Origin: Aphanomyces cochlioides
Lineage: Eukaryota; Oomycota; Saprolegniomycetes; Saprolegniales; Verrucalvaceae
Length of the DNA: 64,000 bases
NCBI GenBank assembly: GCA_019828595.1
Contig: JAHQRK010000024.1
Coordinates: 186,001-250,000, forward strand
Direction: 5' to 3'
Both the position numbers and the translations under genes were made by a program. Under the pieces are notes generated by a model. That model was not told the origin of the DNA. It saw only the letters and a program-made list of their open reading frames with translations, and did not search any database. The first letter of the stretch is position 1. Each line of letters starts with the position of its first letter. Below, one piece after another: positions 51,008-61,462 of the stretch.

Positions 51008-51385
51008 CTAAGCAGTGACAGTGACGTCGCTCGCGAGCGCCACTTTCAAACTTGGAAGCGATTGCCGCGATGCATTTGGCCAAAGGGAATCGACCATGTA
51101 AGTGGAGGTTGCTTCATTTTGACCCTGACTCTGAGATAGCTCAAAGCCGGATAAGATGCGTGGTTCAGTGCGGCGACGGCCACCATATCCTTTGTTCTTC
51201 CTTTTGGCTCGCACGGCGGCTCGTTCCGCTCGTAAGTCGTCAATGCGGCGTGGCTCGAGGACTACTGGGGCTTGTGGTGGGGCCAACTGGCGGTCAATCC
51301 ACCAGTGAGCATCAATGTTGGATGGCTCCAAGTAGCCCTTTGCATGTCGAATTGCCTTGATCTCGTGCACACAAGGTAAGCCCAT
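51008..51385 (-). pseudogene. MULE-like transposase C-terminus with SWIM motif (inverted copy)
   Basis: Nearly identical to 29363-29705: GLPCVHEIKAIRHAKG, AHWWIDRQL and the same basic tail. No catalytic core. It is joined to the gypsy fragment by the same junction. Confidence 0.65.
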
Positions 51386-51429
51386 CAGGGGTCAAGCAAG
51401 ACCCCGAGCTAATCCTGGCGCTCCAAGAT

Positions 51430-51837
51430 TTGAAAGTGCCTGTGACGGGTCAAGACCTCCAGCAATTCATCTGCACGATGAACTGGATGCGCATGTCCAT
51501 ACAACGCTACAATGTGGTGGTCAAACCGTTGACCGACTTGATGGAACGCATTTACGCGTTGGCGGGTGGCCGCACTCGCCAAAAGGTGGCGAAAATTCCG
51601 CTATCTGAAGCCGGCTGGAATGACAGCCATGTGGACTGCTTTGCGGCGTGCAAGAAAGTCCTTGGGCAAGCCGTGACGTTAGCCCACCCGAGGAGCGACA
51701 AGCTTGTCTGCGTCTTTGCAGACGCCAGTGACTTGCACTGGGGCGGCGTGGTTACGCAGATCCCGCCAGAGCAAGCTGATCGCGAGCTCGATGCTCAAGA
51801 GCATGAACCTTTGATGTTCCTGAGTGACAATCAGTAG
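51430..51837 (+). pseudogene. gypsy relic C RNase H fragment (inverted copy)
   Basis: It matches 29317-28918: LQQFICTMNWMRMSI and KLVCVFADASDLHWGG. It loses homology after LMFLSD. It has no LTR or other pol part, so it moved or was duplicated together with the MULE piece. Confidence 0.75.
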
Positions 51838-52342
51838 CTGGTTGCCATCGGTGGTGTTCATTTCGTTTAGAAACAAAGAGCACGAATTCTAGCACACTGA
51901 TAGACTTGACGTTCTTCTCTCACCTAGAAAAAAAAGAGCTCAATAGATAATTTCAAGTCCCAAAATCCACTTTTCCCCCACCTAATCATGTGAAATGCAA
52001 TTTTGCGCACAAGAAACATTGAACAGTGTGGCACCGTAGCCGACTGAAAATAGCTAACTGCGCATACATACTTGAAGTATATCTGTAGGAAAGAAGTGTT
52101 TGAACTCACAGTACGTACGTTGTATTGTTTTACGGCAGATATTTTGGCTATTCTCTGGCGTTCTCCCAAGGTTTAAAGTTTATTCTTGGACAAGTCGCAC
52201 GTTCTTCGTAATCCCAGGACTATTTGTTGTTCTTTAGCCTTTCATGAACACCCAATTGAAACAACGAATTAAGCCTCAAAGCCTGGAGCCAAAACGACAT
52301 CAAAGCAAGAGCACAAATATTTCGTTATTACAGAATACCTCT
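51838..52342. other. intergenic, nothing recognised
   Basis: AT-richer, no supported gene. Confidence 0.5.
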
Positions 52343-52666
52343 TTAAATTATTGTCTTGGTTACATAATAATTTGATATTATCGAGGGGTAGGAATATAGA
52401 GTTTCAGAGGATTTACCTTTCATTTTTGCCGAGGTGTCGGCTGAATGAGCGCCGCTCGCGAGAGATAGCCGTGCTTGGGCCCACAAGCGCGACACCGTAA
52501 GCGCATGACATTGATAGTGTTGCGCGGTTTTCACTATTGCTCCACGCGGAAGTTTGCTTTCAACGGCGACCTCTAGAATCATTTCGTACATGTTCCGTCG
52601 GTCGTCGTCGGTCAGGTTTCGTTGGTGCGCAGGACGAGCGGGGAAAGGATTCGGTTGAAATGACAT
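52343..52666 (-). pseudogene. mariner-type transposase N-terminal helix-turn-helix fragment
   Basis: From Met at 52666 the frame reads MSFQPNPFPARPAHQRNLTD, then DDRRNMYEMILEV and AIVKTAQHYQCHALTVSRLWAQAR. This is the N-terminal HTH typical of plant/oomycete mariner-like transposases (LTDDQRR...VS.IW). The 107-residue frame stops without a DDE/DDD core, and none was found downstream. Either a transposase stub or a host gene derived from one. Confidence 0.55.
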
Positions 52667-54440
52667 TTGGAAGAGCAAGGAGTATGCGCGGACTGAGGCA
52701 ACGGAAGTGTTATTGAACGTGTAAGATTCAAAATGAATGAGTAGCGGGTCTAAATCTAGTCGACTCGAATGATCATCTGACTTTGAGAGGGCACAATTCC
52801 CGCCACAATGAGAATTTGGAGGCAAATGAGATAGCCAATGAAAGGCCTACGTTTGTACATTTAATGCATCCAATCAGAGCACTCAAATGGTTCCAATTAG
52901 AAAAATCCCGTCAATCAAAAGTCAAGCCTAACAAACATTGTGGACCGGAGAAGTACTCATTTTCCTTTGGCAATATACTTTCAACATCTTTGATTGTCCA
53001 AAGGTCCTCATTCATGCACATAAAGACTTAAACGTCGAGCTTTTGAGGAAGTAGTCGAACTCGTCGTTCTCCCAGGGCATATTTTGCTTGGGCAAAAAGC
53101 GCTCGCAAAAATTGGAGGTAGGCAACAAGAAGTCAAGACTCGTGTAGCCATTGAGCTGTTGTGCCCATTGGCGCTTGATGGCTCTTTCGAACAAGGATAT
53201 TTGGTCTTCATTGTCGCAATCACTAGACCTTTCACCACTTTTTAAATGGGCAACTCTACCTCGCTCATCAGGACTGAGGGCTGAGATGTTGCTTATTTGA
53301 ATTCTCACCACACCCGATTCGAATGAGCTTCAAGTTCGCCGGGATTTGGAGCCATCGAACCATTCAAAGCGTTTGTTCATTGCTCGTATGCGGTGTGTGA
53401 CCTCTTTTCATTGCCTGGCCAGTGTGGACTGAGCTAAATTTCGATTTAAAATCTTGCTTTAAAAAAAGCAGCCAAACGAGTCGCTTTTTATTTTGGCCAA
53501 ATTCTCTGAATTCTGAGATTTTTTATTTCTCCACAACGTTTTCTATTTTCAAAAAAGTAGAAAATTTACTCTTAGAAGGAATTTGCAGGACTTTTCCAGG
53601 ACATATAAAACCGAAAAGCCAACAAAAAACCTAAGTCTTTTCCTGTTCACATGTAACCAAAGGGAGTTGTGATTTAGCCCTTTCTTACTCAGACGGGACC
53701 AACGTTGAGTAAGGAAGAGTGTTGAGCACGCCCAATATGACACATGCCATAGATTAGCCCATTTTCAGTCATATCTGATCTTCCTCATTTTTTAACAAAC
53801 ATAATCTAACGTTACGACATCATTAATGACTTTCCATTTCTAATATGTTGGCTTCCTCTCGAGCTCGGATTGTTAGTGTTTCTAATGTATTTATACTACC
53901 ATACTATGTGTGCCCGAATTCAGATAGACATCGATAATCGATGACAATGAGTGACTTTCTCGAAGAATGCCAGCAGCTTCATGGCTTGTCTACTGATTGA
54001 TTTCTAGTTCCTGCTGCTGTCAACTACAACAAAATTGCATGCACTGTCTACAGATCATTGGTTTCACGATATTTTGCTTGAGAACACAATAAATTAAAGT
54101 GCCTTTGCCATCGATTGCCAACGCCAATTCCTGCTCACGCTCCACAAGATAAGTTTAAGCTGTTATTCCTTGAGCTCAATGATAAAGCGTTTTGTCTAAA
54201 CTCTCACATTCTATTTCACAGGATACAGTCCCGTAAATTCTTGTAATATTGGCTGTTGAAAAGAATATCACTATGATTTGTATGAAATAAAAAAAGGTGA
54301 ATGTGCAGATAATCCAGGACAAGTGTCCTGTAAAACCTTTAAAACTCAATAAATTGTCCTGTATTAGAGAAATCCGTTAATTATCTCATAACGAACACAG
54401 CGAGTTTTGTATCACAACGACTTTCATTGCCTGTATTGAA
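52667..54440. other. intergenic with one unidentified open frame
   Basis: Mostly AT-rich. A 99-codon minus frame at 53012-53311 (LFERAIKRQWAQQLNGYTSL, then PWENDEFDYFL) has protein-like composition but no recognised family. It may belong with the mariner fragment. Poly-A/T runs occur at 53455-53620. Confidence 0.4.
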
Positions 54441-54547
54441 GTTTCCGTTAAATCGATAAATTTGGTATAGACTTCTTGTTTAACCGGAGAATTTCGTATC
54501 CGGCTGAATCGGTGAAACGGTGAAACGGACGAGTAGTCTTGAGAAAC

Positions 54548-55662
54548 ATGGAAACCTCCGAGTCGTCGTCATCAAGTGATGAAGACATGATCAACACACT
54601 GCAAGCGTTGGTGCCCGTAGTTCAGCTGTCAATGAGACAGAGCTCCTTGTGGACGACAGTGTGGTGGATGAATCTCAAGGATGCGTGAATCGGTCAATCC
54701 CAGCGCGTGATATCATGTCTGTTGTCTCCCTTTCTCCTTACATCTTTAAAGTCATGACAAATTTTACACAGACTCATTTTGAAGAGTTCTGCTGCGCTGT
54801 CTGCCCAATTATTTTGGGGAATGCCCGAACCACTGGACTAAATCGTCGCTCAAATTCTGGTCGACCACCAAAGTTGCCACCTGAGCAAAGATTGTTGGCA
54901 TTTGTATTACATCTCAAGCATGACAATACGACGACATTTGAATCTGTTAATTGGAATTGGTCACGGTCTGCTTCAAATGATGATGCACAATTCATTGCAT
55001 CATGCATAAACATGGCATGCAAAGATGAAATACGTGAATATGAACGCCGACAACTTGCTTCAACCATTCCAACTTTTCCTGGATGTATTGGTTTTGTCGA
55101 TGGGACTTTGTGTAAAATACGACGACCACATAGAAATCCATTGCACAAGAACTGGTTTAATGGGCGCAAGCATATGTATTGCTTTAACAATACCGTTGTC
55201 GTCGATCACAATGGTCTGTTCATTTTGAGGACAATGGTTACCCTGGCAAATATCATGATGTTAACATTCTTCGCCAATTTTTCCTCTACAAGAATTGGCG
55301 TGATTATTTCACTGTCAGCGACTCTTATTTTGAGTATTTACTTGGTATGTTGGCGAAAAGATGTTCATAATGCGTCGAGTCGGCACTCGTGAGTTCGCAG
55401 ATCATGGTGATTATCCCGAGTTCATCTTTTCAACAAGAGGCATGCTGGTGTTCACATCAAAGTCGAATGGGGTATTGGTGGGCTCAAACGTAAATGGCGA
55501 AGGTTGATGAAGACATTTGACGGGTCAAAAGAACGATTTCCAATCATGTTTACTGCTGGTTGCATTATGACAAACTTTATTCACCGGCGAGAAATGAATT
55601 TCGAGTATGATATTCTTGGCCGCAATGTAGACGATATCCCTGGATGGGAGGGTGATTTTTAG
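54548..55662 (+). pseudogene. PIF/Harbinger DDE transposase, frameshifted
   Basis: The middle frame (54649-55392) carries GRPPKLPPEQRLLAFVLHL, then GCIGFVDGTLCKI with the first catalytic Asp. Near 55225 the reading shifts to DNGYPGKYHDVNILR (second Asp). After another shift near 55380 it ends HIKVEWGIGGLKRKWRR (catalytic Glu) and NFIHRREMNFEYD to TAG at 55660-55662. The family is DDE_Tnp_4 (HARBI1-like). At least two frameshifts prevent activity. Confidence 0.8.
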
Positions 55663-55765
55663 ACTAAGTCATTATATCTTGTGTTAACATGAATTGATTG
55701 AAGATGACAACAACGTTATTGCTATGTGCAAAACAGAGAGACTTACACACGAATTTGAATATGCA

Positions 55766-56482
55766 TTACTGAATTAGAAATAATGCCTTGTCTTTAAACT
55801 CTTCTTCAGAGATCACTCCCATGTCTTTCAATTTGGCCAAATTTTCAAGCTTCACTTTGGTCAATTTGGCCTCTATATATTGTCTTCTGTCTTCTTGCTG
55901 TTGACGAAATGAATCGGCAAGAGCTCCCATTGATTCCACTTGTTTCTGTAGCATTTCGAGTTTTGTGAGCTTTTGCTTGTTGGCCATATCTGGTTTATCG
56001 CAATCCAACAAGGGTGGTACTGTTATTCCAGGTTTACCATTGAGAATGTTTGATCTCTCCATGAGTACATTTCTTTTTGCGTGTCCATGGGTCATTCGCA
56101 ACTGTGATAGTACTTCATCTGATTGCAAGCTAGCTTTTCCGTCACATACATTGCTTGTACCAGTGTTTAATGCAGAGGGTTCTCCGCAGAGCCGCATTTT
56201 CAACGTTTCCTGCGTAAACGGGGAGTTTGGGTAAACTAGTGCGTATTCATCATACACCTTTTTCCACACTTTGCTCGGAACGAGCTGAGTCGTGTTGGAA
56301 TGGTTGCTACTGTAGTCGTTGAAATGATTTCCATACGACGCGATAAGAACACTGAGGTGGACTGAGTCCACGAGCTGTCTCAAAGTCTTCTGCCTCTTGA
56401 ACTGAGGCTTTTCTTCGACATCGGGATCTTCTTGATAGTTTGGTCGACTCTCTCGGGATGCCTCAGGGCTCGGACTCTCCAT
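55766..56482 (-). CDS. Harbinger second ORF, Myb/SANT-like DNA-binding protein
   Basis: 238 residues, intact. The middle segment KVWKKVYDEYALVYPNSPF has the WxxVxxxY pattern of Myb/SANT-like proteins that partner Harbinger transposases. A coiled segment follows (KLTKLEMLQKQVESM), then a C-terminal KLENLAKLKDMGVISEEEF, close to a SHOCT-type helix pair. It is convergent with the broken transposase. Its survival could mean selection or simply a shorter target for mutation. Confidence 0.65.
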   Translation of the reverse strand: MESPSPEASRESRPNYQEDPDVEEKPQFKRQKTLRQLVDSVHLSVLIASYGNHFNDYSSNHSNTTQLVPSKVWKKVYDEYALVYPNSPFTQETLKMRLCGEPSALNTGTSNVCDGKASLQSDEVLSQLRMTHGHAKRNVLMERSNILNGKPGITVPPLLDCDKPDMANKQKLTKLEMLQKQVESMGALADSFRQQQEDRRQYIEAKLTKVKLENLAKLKDMGVISEEEFKDKALFLIQ

Positions 56483-56662
56483 CGTCGTTCACTTGTGAAT
56501 GCTAAAGATGGAACTCACTATGAAACTGCCTTGCCCTTCGTTTCAGCACGAGTTTCGAGTTTAATACTGAGTTTCATTCCACATGGTTTTATCCCGATTC
56601 TGCGACAATCTCATTGCGAGAATGCAAAAAAGTCGGAACGATTTTATCAATTAACGGAAAAC

Positions 56663-58076
56663 TCTATTCTCCGTAGAATAATTATTTTTGAAACCCCCTA
56701 ATCCCACGATTATTGATAATTTCAGTTTTTCGAAACTCCAAAAAATGATAATAAAATGCCAATTTTTGTCCAATCGGACTTTTATTTTGTAGTGTTATGT
56801 TATCACTATTTTTGAACTGTCTAGAATCCCAAGAAAATTAAATACAGTTAGAGAATTTGACCGAATTATTAATACTTTGTTGGTAAAAAAGGAAGAATAT
56901 ATTTTATTGCGATAATCGAGCAATTTTGGAATAATTAATTGCAATAAAATTTATTGAATACGTGCATCAGACAAGGAATTATAAAAAAATTAATATGAAT
57001 GTTATGCGATAATGCTCAAATTATTGCGATTTATCATGACAATTAGGTATCCATGAGGCTCAAACCTGTGAAAAATCTTGTACAACACTAATTTTGAGTC
57101 TTGGATGCTTTGGAACCTATGGATACTGTCAAGCGAAACCGGAGAATACATTTTGTATGATTACAGTACAGACTCCTTCTCTGCGTAGCAAACGGCTGCA
57201 GTTGTATGAGCACAGCTCAAAACTTGTATGGTAGCTTATGCAAAACAATTCTACCAGCACCCCATAAAGGTTCCAAGCGGATTACCCAAATAACGACTTG
57301 AACTTGATCCAAATCGACACCTTACAATGGACACAATTGTTCACAAAGTTGAATGCGTCCACACCACATTGCCATGTTTTATCCCATGCACATGAAGACT
57401 TTATTATAACAGGATAGTCTTCTCTATACAAACTCTTCGTGAAATCATTTCGTGTGGATTGCACTTGTACGTCACATCTTCTCGTAACATGATCGCGTTT
57501 TACATGTCCACCATGGGAAGATGTCACCAGAAAAGGTTCACTTTGCCTGTGTGAGACTCTATCAAGCTTACGTGAATCACATTTGGTGGACAAAAGCTGA
57601 AATTCTGCAAACGCTGTCGTATTAATCTAGCTCGCCTTCCTTTCATCTGGAAAAGGTCTACGACAACGTTCGTTCGACGAAAACTATCGTGGGTTCGTCG
57701 CGGTTGGCTGTTATCGGTACGAGCGACTTATCTCTCGATGCAATCGTTGAAACGAACCCCGACCAAAGCCTGGACAGTCCGATTCGTGACCTCTCTGATT
57801 ACTCGACCTCTCTGTCCATTCACGCGCCTGCTTCGTGAAGACGTGTTTTGAGGATCTGATAGATGAGCAACTGGTACCTATGAGTAATGTTGAACCGTTG
57901 GTCCAGGATCCCACTTGTTCAGAGTTACATCAACCAAATGTACATCAAAATCGAATGAAGCAGCGACCAGCGACTGCTGTAACGTTGACGGGAAGCGACT
58001 TTAGCTATGGACATATGGCTGAGAAGGACAATTCTCATTGTCATACGAACGATGTTGTAAATCGCACCAATCTCGC
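56663..58076. other. intergenic, AT-rich
   Basis: 56700-57060 is very AT-rich. A 103-codon minus frame at 57282-57593 has several Cys/His but no recognised family. Nothing else supported. Confidence 0.45.
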
Positions 58077-58092
58077 TCATTGTCAGATTTTC
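58077..58092 (+). promoter_or_regulatory. oomycete Inr/FPR core promoter
   Basis: TCATTGTCAGATTTTC lies 26 bases before the ATG and fits TCATTYYN..ATTT with one change. Confidence 0.65.
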
Positions 58093-58118
58093 TTCGGCGA
58101 CACCGAGCACTCAAGAAG

Positions 58119-59576
58119 ATGAAGATCGCGACTGCCACTGCTCTCGTTGCCATGTCGTTCGTCGGCATGGCCAACGCTCAAGTCGGCGCCTGGGGACAAT
58201 GCGGTGGTAACAACTATGCTGGTTCCACCACGTGTGCCTCGGGCTATGATTGCCGTGCCTACTCGGAATGGTACTCCCAATGTATCCCTGGATCGGGTGG
58301 CTCGCCAACTGTCGTGCCTTCGTCGAACCCTCCAGTCACAACCTCCAAGGCTCCTACCCAAGTGCCAACTCAAGCGCCAACTCAAGCGCCTACTCAAGCT
58401 CCCACTCAAGCCCCTGTCACCCCTGCTCCTTCGCAATCGACGAACCCTCAAGTCACCCCAGTGCCATCGGGCTCGACTCCTCCTTCCAACGGTTTCCCAG
58501 TGTTTGAAGCCAAGACTGATGGTATCTACTTGAACGGCGCTCCTTTCTTCTTCAAGGGTACCAACTACTTCGGTTTCGAGACTGATATCTCCGTCCCACA
58601 CGGTATCTGGGGCGGCCCTCAATCCACGTCGATCCAAAAGGTCGCCACTTTCCTCACCTCGAACGGATTCAACTCTGTCCGTTTGCCTTTCGCTGTTGAT
58701 GCTGCTTTGTCCAACAGGGCCATCGACCCCACCAAGATCACCAACGAAGTCGCTCTCCTCAACCTATTCAGCGGCAAGACCATCACCTACTTCGACTTGA
58801 TGGACTATGTGGTCAAGATCTTCGCCGACAACAAGATTGTCGTCTTGCTCGATGCTCACGTCCTCACCCCCGCCCTCGGCATTACTGAGCTCTGGTACAC
58901 CTCGAGCGCCGACCAAAACAACTTCGAAAACGCCTGGAAGATTGTCGCTAACCGCTACAAGAACACCTGGAACGTCATTGCTGCCGACATCAAGAACGAA
59001 CCTCACGGTTCTGCTACCTGGGGCGCTGGCAACACCGCCACCGACTGGAACCAATTCGCCACCAAGGTTGCCACGACCATCCAAGGCATTGCTTCTCGCT
59101 GGCTCATCTTCGTCGAAGGTATCTCGCAATCTTCCCGCGACCAAGCTGCTTACCCCACTTTCTGGGGTGAAAACTTGATGGATGTCCAACGTGCCCCTAT
59201 TACTTTGCCCGTGGCCAACCGCCTCGTGTACAGTGCCCACGTGTACAGCTCGGACGTTGCCTCGCAACCTTATTTCTCGGCCTCCAACTACCCTGACAAC
59301 ATGCCTGCTATCTGGGATCTCCACTTCGGTTTCGTCCACAAGAAGTACGGCCCTGTGGTCATTGGTGAATGGGGCGGCAAGTTCCACACGTCGTCGGACA
59401 TTCAATGGCAAAAGAAGTTTGCTTCGTACTTGCAAACCAACAACATTGGTTTCTTCTACTGGAGTTTGAACCCCAACTCTGGCGACACCGAAGGTCTTCT
59501 CGAAAACGACTGGAACACCCCTCGCTCCGACAAGTTGGCTGTCCTCTCCGTCTTCAAGGGCACGCCCATCCCTTAA
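58119..59576 (+). CDS. CBM1-linker-GH5 endoglucanase
   Basis: 485 residues. The start is Met 58119 (MKIATATALVAMSFVGMANA, signal peptide). The longer in-frame extension to 58038 would place the promoter motif inside the gene. CBM1 occupies about 21-57 (GAWGQCGGNNYAGSTTC). A linker with TQAP repeats runs to about 125, and the GH5 domain is 127-485. Acid/base Glu in KNEPHG is near 294 and nucleophile in GEWGGKF near 417. FGFETDISVPHGIWGG resembles GH5 subfamily 1 enzymes. It should cut internal bonds in cellulose while bound to the fibre. It faces a close paralogue (59947-61416) tail to tail across 370 bases. Confidence 0.96.
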   Translation: MKIATATALVAMSFVGMANAQVGAWGQCGGNNYAGSTTCASGYDCRAYSEWYSQCIPGSGGSPTVVPSSNPPVTTSKAPTQVPTQAPTQAPTQAPTQAPVTPAPSQSTNPQVTPVPSGSTPPSNGFPVFEAKTDGIYLNGAPFFFKGTNYFGFETDISVPHGIWGGPQSTSIQKVATFLTSNGFNSVRLPFAVDAALSNRAIDPTKITNEVALLNLFSGKTITYFDLMDYVVKIFADNKIVVLLDAHVLTPALGITELWYTSSADQNNFENAWKIVANRYKNTWNVIAADIKNEPHGSATWGAGNTATDWNQFATKVATTIQGIASRWLIFVEGISQSSRDQAAYPTFWGENLMDVQRAPITLPVANRLVYSAHVYSSDVASQPYFSASNYPDNMPAIWDLHFGFVHKKYGPVVIGEWGGKFHTSSDIQWQKKFASYLQTNNIGFFYWSLNPNSGDTEGLLENDWNTPRSDKLAVLSVFKGTPIP

Positions 59577-59946
59577 GTAGATATGCTTGTTAGCGTACAT
59601 TCATAATACAACTAACTGTTTTCGGCTTAATCTCGAGTCTTCAGACATATGATAGACAACCAGTCGACCTATCCAAGGATCGATGTCCATTGCATCCAAT
59701 GGCATCTCACACACCATTCTACTATTTCCTTCTATTCAAGGCGTCGTTGAATCCCCCCAGACCTTAGAGCCCACAGAGTCCCCGTGTGAGTGTGAAGTCG
59801 CAGTAGGCGACGGAGGGGTGGAGCCAAACCATAAGGGTGAAGTCAATGGAATGACAAAAATCAGCTTTCATTCAATTAGAGGAAACGACAGCTACGTTGA
59901 GACAAGAAAAGGGAGTGGACGGCCACGACAAGGGTCCGATACCCAT
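59577..59946. other. convergent intergenic spacer between GH5 paralogues
   Basis: Shared 3' region of two convergent genes. No gene supported. Confidence 0.6.
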
Positions 59947-61416
59947 TTAAGCGACGGGGGTACCAGTGAAGATGGAAAGCATGGCCAACTTGTCGGAGCG
60001 AGGGGTGTTCCAGTCGTTTTCGAGGAGACCTTCGGTGTCGCCAGAGTTGGGGTTCAAACTCCAATAGAAGAAACCAATGTTGTTGGACTTCAAGTAGGCC
60101 GAGAACTTGTTTTGCCATTGGATATCAGAGGTGCCGCGGTACTTTCCGCCCCATTCACCAACAACAAGAGGACCATACTTGTTCTTGATGAAACCGAAGT
60201 GGAGGTCCCAGATATCAGGCATGTTGTCAGGGTAGTTGGAAGCCGAGAAGTAAGGTTGAGCAAAGACATCCGAGCTGTACACGTGAGGGCTGTACACGAG
60301 GCGGTTCGCCACGGGCAAAGTAATAGGGGCACGTTGGACATCCATCAAGTTTTCACCCCAGAAAGTGGGGTAAGCAGCTTGGTCGCGGGAAGATTGAGCG
60401 ATACCTTCGACGAAGATGAGCCAGCGAGGAGCAATGCCGAGGATGGTCGAGCCAACCTTGGTGGCGAATTGGTTCCAGTCGGTGGCAGTGTTGCCAGCAC
60501 CCCAGGTAGCAGAACCATGGGGTTCATTCTTGATATCAGCGGCGAAAACGTTCCAGGTGTCCTTGTAGCGGGTGGCCAAAATCTTCCAGGCGTTTTCAAA
60601 GTTGTTTTGGTCGGCGCTCGAGGTGTACCAGAGCTCAGTGATACCAAGAGATGGAGTGAGGACATGGAGGTCAAACATGACGACAATCTTCTGGTCAGCA
60701 AAGATCTTGAGCACGTAGTCGATCACATCGTAGTAATAAAAGGTCTTTCCGCTGAATTGGTTGAGGAGAGCGACTTCGTTGGAGATCTTGGTGGGATCGA
60801 TGGCCTTGTTGGACAAGACAGCATCGACGGCCAATGGAAGACGAATGGCATTGAATCCGTTGCTCTTGAGGTAGGCAGCAATCTTGGTAATGGTCGTGGA
60901 TTGTGCACCACCCCAGACACCGTGGGGGACAGAGATATCACCTTCCATACCGAAATAGTTGGCACCCTTGATAAAGAAGGGTGCGCCGTTCAAGTAGATA
61001 CCATCAAGCTTGGCTTCAAAGACAGGGATGCCGTTGGAAGGGGGTGTTGCGGAAGAGGGAACAGGGGTGACAGGCTTGGCAGTTGTTGGGGCGGAAGTTC
61101 GGGCGGTGGTCACAGGAGCAGTCGACGTCGTTGGGGCTTGGGTGACTGGAGCCTTAGTGGTGGCTTGCGTAGGAGCAGGCGTCGCGGGCTTGGCGGTGGT
61201 TGGGACGACCGTTGGCGAGGTCGTGGCAGGAGGGTTGTTGGACGAAGGAATGCACTGCGAGTACCATTCCGAGTAGGCATGGCATTCCCAGCCCGCGATA
61301 CACGTGGTCGAGCCCGAGTAGTTGCTACCACCGCATTGGCCGTAAGCACCGATTTGAGCGTCGGCGCCGCCAATGAAGGACATCGCAAGGAGAGCAATCG
61401 AAGCGGCGATCTTCAT
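59947..61416 (-). CDS. CBM1-linker-GH5 endoglucanase (convergent paralogue)
   Basis: 489 residues from Met 61416 (MKIAASIALLAMSFIGGADA, signal peptide). CBM1 at about 21-58 (GAYGQCGGSNYSGSTTC), a linker with TTAKPATPAP-type repeats, then GH5 with FKGANYF replaced by IKGANYF, KNEPHG and GEWGGKY. It ends PVA rather than the usual PIP. Start choice agrees with the promoter motif 31 bases upstream. The long plus-strand frame over it (59683-61425) is a shadow. Role as for its neighbour: extracellular cellulose hydrolysis. Confidence 0.96.
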   Translation of the reverse strand: MKIAASIALLAMSFIGGADAQIGAYGQCGGSNYSGSTTCIAGWECHAYSEWYSQCIPSSNNPPATTSPTVVPTTAKPATPAPTQATTKAPVTQAPTTSTAPVTTARTSAPTTAKPVTPVPSSATPPSNGIPVFEAKLDGIYLNGAPFFIKGANYFGMEGDISVPHGVWGGAQSTTITKIAAYLKSNGFNAIRLPLAVDAVLSNKAIDPTKISNEVALLNQFSGKTFYYYDVIDYVLKIFADQKIVVMFDLHVLTPSLGITELWYTSSADQNNFENAWKILATRYKDTWNVFAADIKNEPHGSATWGAGNTATDWNQFATKVGSTILGIAPRWLIFVEGIAQSSRDQAAYPTFWGENLMDVQRAPITLPVANRLVYSPHVYSSDVFAQPYFSASNYPDNMPDIWDLHFGFIKNKYGPLVVGEWGGKYRGTSDIQWQNKFSAYLKSNNIGFFYWSLNPNSGDTEGLLENDWNTPRSDKLAMLSIFTGTPVA

Positions 61417-61446
61417 CTTCTTTGAACTTGACTTGTTGTTGACCAA

Positions 61447-61462
61447 GGAAATCGAAGAATGA
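61447..61462 (-). promoter_or_regulatory. oomycete Inr/FPR core promoter
   Basis: On the minus strand TCATTCTTCGATTTCC is a near-ideal match, 30 bases before the ATG. Confidence 0.7.

Larger units (their letters stand above)
54441..56662. mobile_element. PIF/Harbinger-like element (degenerate)
   Basis: A transposase pseudogene (plus) and a Myb/SANT-like second protein (minus) are convergent, the usual pair for PIF/Harbinger. Outside them GTTTCCGTTAAATCGATAAA (54441-54460) has an imperfect inverted partner at 56642-56662. This may be part of the terminal repeats, but no 3-base target duplication was pinned down. Confidence 0.65.

Noticed and set aside
59683..61425. 580-codon open frame on the plus strand opposite the CBM1-GH5 gene
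   Set aside because: It mirrors a well-supported GH5 gene with all catalytic motifs. The same antisense frame is open over other GH5 copies because of codon bias, and it matches no protein family.
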